This document shows, in pieces, positions 55,965 to 64,000 of a DNA stretch of 64,000 bases. The notes under the pieces were generated by a model that saw nothing but the letters and a program-made list of their open reading frames with translations, was not told where the DNA came from and did no database searches. A program made the position numbers and the translations under genes. Numbering within the stretch: position 1 is the stretch's first letter; the number at the start of each line of letters is the position of its first letter. Source of the DNA: Limonium bicolor (Eukaryota > Streptophyta > Magnoliopsida > Caryophyllales > Plumbaginaceae). The stretch is from the NCBI GenBank assembly GCA_023374045.1, contig CM041778.1:91198978-91262977 (forward strand), in the 5' to 3' direction.

Positions 55965-57166
55965 TGAAGTGGAATGGAGTTGACGCGGGGGAGGGAGGGA
56001 GCCTGCACATCGCTGCAATTCTTTCTGCAATGCGGCCGGGTCCTTACGATTTTCTGTTGGGTTCGCCACTTTTTGGACCACGGAGCTTTGTTCCGGTTTC
56101 AAGAAGCGTTGCCATTTAAGAGGAATGTCATGTACTACTGGGGTTTTAAATCGGAAAATCGGCCGATTGTGGTACTTCTCTACTGCAGGGAAGGAGACGA
56201 TTGCGCTGGTTAGTATGGAATTGTTGTATATGTAATTGTTCTGGCGAGCCTAGTGTTATTATGCTATAGTGTACATGCAGGGCTCATCTTTGGTACGGCA
56301 CAATAGGTAATGTGCAGAAACCGTGCCGATTTTTTGGCTTCTGGATGGGTGTTACTGTATAGACATTCTGTCGTTTTGTAGAAGAGATATACAGCTTGTG
56401 GGGTTCTGGCCGGTAGGGGACGGAAAATCAGAATTAAGGGCTACTGTTAAAAATTGTAAGTATGCAACTAGAGAACAAGTTAGGTGGTTAGATTGTACCC
56501 TGTTGTTTAATGCTGCTGACACTAATTAGTTTTAATAATTAGGCATTTGCCTTTTATTGAATGTAAAACAAATGTAGTTGGGTGAGTTAAAAACAGGCAT
56601 CATTAAAATCTCCTTAGGTAAAACCCAGTAAGAAAATGCTGACACTAATTAGTATAAGGTTATCTTTATTCTTACTTGGTTCAAACAACAGCAATGACAA
56701 CCTTGATAAGTTTAGTGCCTGGATAAGATTTTACCCTGTTTGACTATTTGCGGTTGTTTTAGCGGGAATCCTTAGGCTGTGCCCCATCCTGGTGCTACCG
56801 TTTGGATTGGATTTCAGAAATCTGATGCTGAGAGTTGCTCTGCATTGTAGTTTTGTGTGACTCACTATATCTATATGCGTATACTGCACAAGTTGAATTT
56901 GGTTGTGTGATATCAACATGGTTGACTTGATTATTAAGTACTCCATCTGTATAAAATATTAGTTGGTTTTTAGATGAACCTGCACTAGAACAGAGGGGAG
57001 TCTTTTTAAACGGAGTGAATCTGTAGAGTGGAACTAATTATGCTGTGTGGTTTAGTTAAATATATGCACCTGAACATGTACTCACTTGAACAATGGCTTG
57101 ATTGGGACACATGTACGACAAAACATCTCATGTGCTTTCTTACTTTGATTAATGACTGGATAGTAG
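55965..57166 (+). other. Probable intron(s) of the zinc-finger gene
   Basis: Moderate-GC stretch at 55970-56220 with an open frame but no recognised domain, then AT-rich sequence. GGTAAGT- and TAG-type splice words are present, but I cannot build a complete model. Confidence 0.3.
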
Positions 57167-57505
57167 AACAAGCCAAAACCAGGTGATCGCTCTAGCCTAA
57201 AGCGCAAGGCTTGTGGCAAACATGAAGCAGATGAGGGTGTCAGAAATACAAGTTCAAATAAGAAGTTGGTTGGATCTGATAAGGTAGAAAAAACTCTAGT
57301 AAGATCACGTACAGGTGGTAATTCACAGAAGAAGCACTTGGTATCAAAAGAGTCCAAGTTTTGGTGTGAGACTTGTCAGGTGCAAACATCTTCAGTAAAA
57401 GACATGAACTGTCATAAGAATGGGAAAGCGCACCTAAGAGCCCTGAGTCTAGGCGAAGGTAAGTCCACCTCATCTAAGTCTGGAGTGGCTACCCCAGGAA
57501 GATGA
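57167..57505 (+). CDS. U1-type C2H2 zinc-finger protein, last exon
   Basis: Opens after a TAG acceptor (57164-57166) and runs 112 codons to a TGA at 57503. Sequence: NKPKPGDRSSLKRKACGKHE, a basic linker, then FWCETCQVQTSSVKDMNCHK and NGKAHLRAL, a perfect C-x2-C-x12-H-x5-H finger of the U1/matrin type (zf-met), then a Ser- and Gly-rich tail ending GVATPGR. Such proteins bind double-stranded or structured RNA in the nucleus. No stop or frameshift in the exon, so it may be functional, but the 5' exons are not clearly found. It is the best candidate for a real host gene in the window. Confidence 0.6.
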   Translation, partial: NKPKPGDRSSLKRKACGKHEADEGVRNTSSNKKLVGSDKVEKTLVRSRTGGNSQKKHLVSKESKFWCETCQVQTSSVKDMNCHKNGKAHLRALSLGEGKSTSSKSGVATPGR

Positions 57506-58338
57506 CCTATGTGTGAAGGGAGGTTGATTTAAGATAATGGGCTACGGAATGAAGGCAAGTAGATATATGTTTACTTCCGTAAGAGACGGAATTTTTGTAC
57601 AAAACATGGCTCATGGCTATAAACAGGATGCAGCTCACATCAGGGAATAACCCTACCTCCTTTTTGTTTCCCCAGGATGTAAGTAGGTACAAGTTTTGAA
57701 ACCGGACCCATTTATATATATGGTACAAATCAGCCAATTTGATTAGGAACAAGTTTTGTGACAGTGAAATGATTCATGTTAAGGGTGGCTGTAATTTAGG
57801 TATAGCCCCTACTTTTTCATGCAAGGTAACGAGCTTTTTTATTAGGAACAAGTTTTGTGACAGTGAAAATGATTCATTTTAAGATAAAGGGTGGCTATAA
57901 TTCAGGTATGGTCCCTACTTTTTGATGCAAGGTAAGAGCTATTGCTCAGAACATTTCTTGTAATATTGCGATATGATTAAGGCTGGGGCTTTTCCTCCTT
58001 TAAAGCTTCACTACAGCTGCCTCCTTTGCTCCAACAGAATGTAAATCCGTCCGTGAGCACGCTGCTACGTATTTCATAATTTACTAATATAAACTTGAAA
58101 GGCACTATGAAACTTGAAAGGCACTATGAAGTCATGCATTAGGGGTGGTCGGAAGCCTCATCACTATCCATCACCCAGTTCCGTCACTTCCGACCAGTCA
58201 TCCGTTAAGCATTGAATGGTGAAGAGGACATGTGAAACATGTTTGGGGAACCAGAGTTTTCTATAGGTTCCGAGTCTAATGGCGTAAGCACAGAAAGTAC
58301 ACAAACAGATTTGGAGGCTGAGGATAATGATGAGGATA
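57506..58338 (+). repeat. Downstream region with tandem duplications
   Basis: AGGAACAAGTTTTGTGACAG and the following bases to GCAAGGTAA occur twice (from 57746 and 57843, about 97 bp apart). AAACTTGAAAGGCACTATG is repeated twice at 58094-58131. Near 58260-58338 an open stretch SNGVSTESTQTDLEAEDNDE looks coding and is cut by CACTA-3. Confidence 0.6.
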
Positions 58339-58354
58339 CACTACTACAGAACAA

Positions 58355-58540
58355 GTCTTTTTTGGTGGTTTTGATAGGCCTTTTTCAGGGGTTTGTATAG
58401 GCCTTTTTTGGCGGTTTCAAACCGCCAAAAATAAGATTACCGAAAAAGGGCTTGTCTATAATTTCGGCGGTTATGTAACCGCCGAAAATACGAAGATTTT
58501 TCGGCGGTTTCTACATTAGAACCACCGAATCATTTTTTTC
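58355..58540. repeat. CACTA-3 subterminal repeats
   Basis: Three to four pairs of GGCGGTT and AACCGCC with flanking TTTTT/AAAAA, related to the CACTA-2 motif CGGCGGTT. Confidence 0.72.
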
Positions 58541-58921
58541 TCGTTTTTATTTCTAATCCCACATCTGTCACAAAACATGTAAAAATGCATCCAGGTATAC
58601 TCACACATATCTCAACATCACATTTTGGAGGATGTCATCACTCTTTGTTCCAAAATTGCCAACAAAACAAAATTTCCAACAATTTAAATGGTCACAATGA
58701 CCATACACATACACAACACTTCAAATGGCTAAATGACCATATACAACACTTCAAATGGTCACAATGACCATATACATACGTAACTATCCAAATGGTCACT
58801 AAGGTGCTCAAAATGGTCATCTTTCACAACCTATCTAGCTCTAAAAGTCTACATAAAATTCTAAAAACACAATTTGAATATACAAAGTGAAACATCAAAC
58901 CAAATTCATGAGGAAACCCGC

Positions 58922-60755
58922 CTAATCCTCTATCATACCGTTGATGGCTTCCCTGGTATATTTTCCAACACTAGAGAAACCTTTGAAGAACAAAACAAGA
59001 CAAAAGGTTAGTTAAACATTAAAGGGAAATTTCATGAAATGCCACTATATTTTTGGCTAATTCATGAAATTCCACTAAAAAAAATAAAGTCATGAAATGC
59101 CACTATGTCATTGACCATAAGCAAACAAGACAAAAATACCCTATTAGTTAACAAAGCACTTTTAAAGTTCACAATATGCCCCTAAGTGCTAAAAAATCAC
59201 TAAAATTCACAAAAAAATCAAAATACTATAAAAATATAGATAACTAATAATATATTTAAAATATTATAAAAAATTAAAAAAATATATTAAAATATCATAA
59301 AATATTGAAAAATGGTAAACATTTCTTAGATTTTTATCAAAATTATTTAGTACCATAAAAAAGAATATAGATTTTTAAACACATAATTTATAGTAATTTT
59401 TCTACAAATTTAGACCATTATAGTATCATAATTTATATCAATTAATTACCATAATTGATACCAATTAATTACCATACAATTTTAAATTTATTTCTACCAA
59501 TTTAAATTATTTATTCAAAATAAATTCTTTTAATTTTGAATTAATATTTGGATTTTTTTCAAATTTATATTCTATTTTGCAGATGAGTTTATGACATAAT
59601 ATTATTTATTTCAAATAAATATTTTAAATTGATAAAAAAAGATAATTTGAAAATGTAAGGTACAAATTCTACTAAATAATTGATACTAGTTATGGTGCTT
59701 AATTGATAGAAAAATTGTGACTAGTTAATTTGAAAATGTACCTTACATTTTCAAATTATCTTTTTTTTTCAATTTCAGTTATTTATTTGAAAAAAATTAT
59801 ATTAGTCATAAAGTCATCTGCAAAATAGAATATGAATATAAAATTTCAAAATATTAATTAAAAAAACAATTTATTTTAAATAAATAATTTAAATTGGTGG
59901 AAAAAATTAAAAATATATGGTAAAATGATGGTAATTAATTGGTATAAAATATGGTACTATATTGGCCGTAGTTAATTGAAAATGTACCTTACATTTTCGA
60001 ATTATATTTTTTTTCAATTTAAATTATTTATTTGAAAAAATTATATTATGTCATAAAGTCATCTGCAAATAGAATATGAATATAAAAATTGCAAATATTA
60101 GTTAAAAACTTAAAATAATTTATTTTGAATATATAATTTAAATTGGTGGAATAAAATTAAAAATAAATGATAAAATTATGGTAATTAATTGGTATAATTT
60201 ATGGTACTATTTTGGTCTAAATTTGTTGAAAACATCTAAGAAATATTTACTTTTTTCATTGTTTTATGATATTTTAATATATCTTTTTTTATATAATTTT
60301 ATAATATTTTAAATATATTTGTATAGTTATCTATATTTTTTTAGTATCTTGAATTTTTTGTGAATTGTAGTGAATTTTTTAACACTTAGAAGCATATTGT
60401 GAACTTTAAAAGTATCTTGTGAACTAGTATTGGTATTTTTGTCTTTTTTACTTCTGGTCAATGACATAGTGGCATTTCATGGACTTTTGCAAAAATATAG
60501 TGGCATTTCGTGACTTTTATTTTTTTATAACGGATCCCCCATTTGACCAAATAGGGTGATCAGGTCATGCATATACCTCATGACATAATACCCACACTCC
60601 GAACTCCTAGGTTGACGTGGACACTTAAACACAGTAAAAAAACAACAAACACTTACGTATGATGCATGTAAGTGATGACAACCTATCAATGATAAGCAAT
60701 GTGTAAGTGATGACATATGTACCGTCATCATAACATTGAAGTCACGGGACGACAC
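58922..60755 (-). pseudogene. CACTA-3 Ulp1-like peptidase, end of gene, interrupted by foldback element
   Basis: The minus strand from about 60630 reads CPRQPRSSECGYYVMRYMHD, the Cys motif of the C48 peptidase as in CACTA-1 and CACTA-2, then LITLFGQMGDPL. The foldback element follows (60520-59026). Beyond it comes a last exon FFKGFSSVGKYTREAINGMI then ED and TAG at 58922-58924. The His and Asp exons upstream (60760-61370) are not clearly readable; 61304-61092 (RFLHDKMQTFSLTHYEFLCP) may be a decayed exon. Confidence 0.65.
59026..60520. mobile_element. AT-rich foldback element inside CACTA-3
   Basis: Ends mirror each other: left GAAATGCCACTATATTTTTGG, right CAAAAATATAGTGGCATTTCG. The word TCATGAAATGCCACTATGTCATTGACC recurs inside both arms. 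Arms of about 400 bp pair across the element (TAGTACCATAAA with TTATGGTACTA). The middle holds the block TTACATTTTCAAATTATCTT to GTCATAAAGTCATCTGCAAA once forward and twice inverted. No coding. Structure fits a MULE-like or foldback MITE; the target duplication was not resolved. Confidence 0.7.
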
Positions 60756-61372
60756 CTTTCAACCTTACCCCACGTTCCGTCATCATAAGACTTTGATATA
60801 CACTGCACAATTAGTATCATAAACATACATTAATTAGATTAGAATATGCACAGTAAAATTAAGTTAAATGAAAGAGTTGAAATGTATAAAGTAAAGGTTC
60901 ATAATGTACTCACATTTTAAAGTGAGATTTTATTTTGATGTCTCTCGAATGTCCGACTTGAAGCGGATCAAGAAATAGTATCCGCGTACGATCCAGACAC
61001 AACACCAGTAGAACCCAATGACCATTGTATAACACCAAAACACTAACATGTCATTATAATATCAAAATCAATAACTACAACATTTATTCAATTAAAATGA
61101 CAAACAAAAGTTATTACCTTTAATGATATGGTAGCATAGGAAATTTCTTTTTCGTTCTGATGTTGTTGTGATTGTACACTGCAAGTAGCTTTTACACGAC
61201 TCTAAATCACACTTTATAGTAGTGTATGACCCTCTTTCTGGACATAAAAATTCATAGTGGGTAAGAGAAAAAGTTTGCATTTTATCATGCAAAAATCTGT
61301 TCATAAATTAAAAGATATGATAATTAACATTATTTTAGGACATCAAGTTATAACTTAATTAGAAACAAAACT

Positions 61373-62562
61373 TGTAACACCCCTAACGCTAATAAAATCA
61401 TTATCCCCTAATCCGTCTCAATTATCAATACCAAAGCAGCGAAAATTCACTTACAAACGGTGGGTGGTACAATGCCGTTAGTCACCCACGTGACTATCAA
61501 GGCCAAATCCAAATACAAATCTACTATCGGTCTGATGAACTTGAATACCGAGGACTCTATATCAAACATTACATTCCCTTCCTTAATCAAAACACAATCC
61601 TCAATCAAATCTATACCGAGTCTCTACAATTCTCAAGTTTGCCGATAACATTTCGGTCTTACAATTCAACAATACAAAACAAATACAATTTCCTTAAACT
61701 ACTACCCATGCTTACGTAGCAACCCTGTCCTACTCTCGAACGGTATTCGCCTCCAAGTACCTGTAAAGTAAAAACAGTGCCCCAAGGGGCTTAGCCAATT
61801 GCTGGTATGAAATTCGCATACCCCGCGTGCTAACGGGGGTACGCCGACTACTTTGTCGAGAGCATGGAATTCATTTTAATTCAATCATCATGCAAGATAG
61901 CAATACATTATATATGTACACTACACAAGTATTCAACATTCAATCATGGAATACAATCCCTAACTAACACATCAAGGTTGTTAGTTTCTTATTAACTTAC
62001 TCTTAGGCCCTGAGGGATTCTACCTCATCAATGCCCTAGTCACTTATTCATTGTCTTACCCATTCTCTTGGGTTACTCTTACTCAAGCTCTCTTATTCTC
62101 AATCTCAATCAAGTTCTACCATTCTCAAACTCAATTCTCAACTCTAAGGTTATCAATCTCAATTTCAATTCTCAAATTCTCAGGTCTCAATTCTTGTTCT
62201 CAAAATTCTCAAGACTCAAATCTCAAATTCTCAACGGGACATCTTTTAAGTCATTACCCATGACCTCCGGGCAGAGTCATACACAAGACTTACCACCGGG
62301 CTTTCAAATACAAGTCTTACTTCCCCGGTTTTGACCCTACTCTGGGTCTAGCATGGTGGGAAGGTTCAACTATCAAACGGAACTATACACCTAGTTCCTC
62401 AAAATTCACAAAGGTCCGTTTCTCTACCGGACTACTCAAATTCCCAATACTCCCCTCTCGGAGTTACTTCACAATCTCATAGATTAGCCTTGAAGTATCT
62501 CTCTCGATAACATCTAATAGCTTAGGGAAATTTCTCAATGTCTAGCATTCTCAGATTTAAGG
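61373..62562 (+). repeat. Tandem unit 1, chromovirus LTR-like (1190 bp)
   Basis: Begins TGTAACACCCCTAACGC, then CCGTCTCAATTATCAATACC and AAAGCAGCGAAAATTCAC. Contains GCGTGCTAACGGGGGTACGCC and a stretch of degenerate TCTCAAATTCTCAA repeats (about 62080-62240). It ends TCAGATTTAAG where the next TGTAACACCC starts. Confidence 0.65.
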
Positions 62563-63796
62563 TGTAACACCCTTACCGCTAATCCAGTCATTACCTCCTA
62601 ATCCGTCTCAATTACCAATACCAAAGCAGCGGAAATTCACTACAACGGTGGGTATTACAATGTCGTTAGTCACCCACGTGACTAACAAGGCCAAATCCAA
62701 TACAACAATTCAAATACAATATCGGTCTGATGGATTATTATACCGAGCAATCAAACTACACTACTACATTACATTCCTTTATCGATTCAAATTTCAATAC
62801 ATGCCTCAAATCAAATCTATACCGAGTTTCTACAATTCCCAAGTTGTCGATAACATCTTGGTCTTACAATTCCACAATACAAATCAAATACAATTTCCTT
62901 AAACATCTACCCATGCTTACTTAGCAAACCCGTCTTACACTCTCGGGCGGTGATCGGCTTCCAAGTACCTGTAAGGTAAAAACGGTGCCCCTAGGGGCTC
63001 AGCAAATTGCTGCATATGAAATTCGCATACCTCGCGTGCTAACGGGGGTACGCCGACTATTTGGTCGAGAACATTCGATTCATTTTAATCTAATCAACAT
63101 GCAAGGCAACAATACATTATATATGTACATTAGCACAATCAATATTCGACATCGAATACAAACACTAACTCACACATCAAGGGGTTACTTTATATTATCC
63201 TACACGTAGGCCTCGAGGGTTTCTACCTCCCTATGCCTTAATCAATTCTTCAATGTCTTACCCACTCTCTTGGGTTACTCTTAATCAAGTTCTCTTATTC
63301 CCAAATTCAATTCAAGTTCTACAATACACAAACTCAATTCTCTACTCAAACTCAATATCTCAAATCTCTCAAGTTTCAACTCAATTCTTAATACTCAAAT
63401 TCTCAAGTTACCAACTCAAATCTATACTCTCAAAATCAATTCTCAAATCTTATCATCAAATTCTCAAACTCAATCTCAATTCTCAAATCAAGTTCTCAAT
63501 TCAAATTCTCAAATCAAATTCTCAATCAAATTCTCAAAGGCATCTTTTAAGTCATTGCCCATGACCTCCGGGCAGAGTCATACACAAGACTCACCACTGG
63601 CTTTCAAATACAAACGGAACTATACACTTAGCTCCTCAAGTTCTCAAATGTCCGTTTCTCTACCGGACTACTCAAATTCCTAAAACTCCTCTCTCGGAGT
63701 TATTTCATAATCTCATAGATTAGCCTAGAAGTATCTCTCTCAATATCATCTATTAGCTTAGGGAAGTTCCAATGTCTAGTATTCTCAGATTTAAGG
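62563..63796 (+). repeat. Tandem unit 2, chromovirus LTR-like (about 1234 bp)
   Basis: Begins TGTAACACCCTTACCGC and follows unit 1 in order with moderate divergence; the TCTCAA-rich stretch (63290-63540) is longer. It ends TCAGATTTAAGG and then continues into new sequence. Confidence 0.65.
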
Positions 63797-64000
63797 GTTC
63801 CCCCAACATATCGAATACTCTCATGTTCGGGACATTGTTCATATTAGTCGGATCCTCTCATTGTGGTTCGACTATCTTTCTAAGGGGTTTGGTGATCCCT
63901 TACCATTCTTTACTTCTCTCAAGGTTCATGTCTTGAACATTCATCAATCCTCTAAATAGAGGTTCCTTATATACTTCCACTATTAATTGTTTTGTGGATT
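63797..64000 (+). repeat. Continuation of the LTR-like sequence beyond the tandem units
   Basis: Starts GTTCCCCCAACATATCG. It is not found after unit 1, so unit 1 may be truncated by unit 2. The sequence runs off the window. Confidence 0.4.

Larger units (their letters stand above)
58339..61372 (-). mobile_element. CACTA-3 transposon, partial (3' gene end)
   Basis: Starts CACTACTACAGAACAAG at 58339. Subterminal pairs TTTTGGCGGTTT/AAACCGCCAAAA and TTTCGGCGGTTA/AACCGCCGAAA follow to 58540. On the minus strand the end of a Ulp1-like gene lies inside. The right terminus is not found; the sequence changes to a different repeat at 61373, which may have replaced it. Confidence 0.6.

Noticed and set aside
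55732..56529. Several open frames between 55.7 and 56.5 kb
   Set aside because: Apart from the weak exon at 55800-55964 they show no family features and overlap each other on both strands.
62051..63564. Ser/Leu/Gln-rich plus-strand frames at the right end
   Set aside because: Translation of degenerate TCTCAA repeats; not coding.

Overview
The window is a block of nested transposable elements from a plant nuclear genome, most likely a eudicot. The evidence is AT-rich sequence, Athila/Tat-type LTR elements primed by tRNA-Asp, a Ty1/copia element primed by initiator tRNA-Met, a plant L1-type LINE, three CACTA transposons with TNP2-type transposase genes and Ulp1-like peptidases, and an old endogenous pararetrovirus. 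No bacterial features, rRNA genes or complete host genes were found. The only host-like coding sequence outside a transposon is a zinc-finger exon near 57.3 kb. Almost every reading frame is broken.

Layout, left to right. (1) 1-328: end of a chromovirus-like LTR. (2) 600-8690: minus-strand Athila/Tat-type element with gag and a protease fragment but no reverse transcriptase. It has three LTR copies; the middle one, with the adjoining 3' end, is inverted, giving two arms of about 1.7 kb around a 1.3 kb loop. (3) 8691-10850: minus-strand LINE with ORF1 and the endonuclease, without reverse transcriptase. (4) 10856-22217: Ty1/copia element with target duplication CTTAA, split at 13778-21259 by a non-autonomous LTR element (target duplication GCAGT) carrying one broken ORF. 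(5) About 22.87-29.59 kb: a CACTA-like, non-autonomous transposon carrying pieces of host genes: a subtilase propeptide exon and several consecutive exons of a class XI myosin tail. A 186-bp hAT-type MITE sits inside one myosin exon.

(6) 29.8-55.3 kb: a minus-strand pararetrovirus remnant (RNase H, reverse transcriptase and protease on the left; other coding remnants on the right) is split by a Tourist-like element (31588-53764, TSD TAA). That is split by CACTA-1 (31944-52877, TSD TTT), and CACTA-1 by CACTA-2 (38891-49554, TSD TTT). This gives the relative order of four insertions. CACTA-1 and CACTA-2 are built alike: spliced non-coding leader exons, a TNP2 transposase gene with a DUF4216 end, and a second multi-exon gene joining a Transposase_24-type region to a Ulp1-like cysteine peptidase. 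(7) 55.8-57.5 kb: U1-type zinc-finger gene fragment. (8) 58339-about 61372: CACTA-3, with a Ulp1-like exon interrupted by a 1.5-kb AT-rich foldback element. (9) 61373-64000: two tandem copies of a roughly 1.2-kb unit starting TGTAACACCC, probably chromovirus LTR-derived.

The most notable points are the transposon carrying myosin XI and subtilase exons, the repeated non-coding leader exons shared by CACTA-1 and CACTA-2, the recurrent Ulp1-like peptidase genes, the inverted-LTR structure that could produce hairpin RNA, and the paired TGCCGG/CCGGCA motifs throughout the nested non-autonomous LTR element. Exon boundaries and family names rest on reading by eye; no database search was run.
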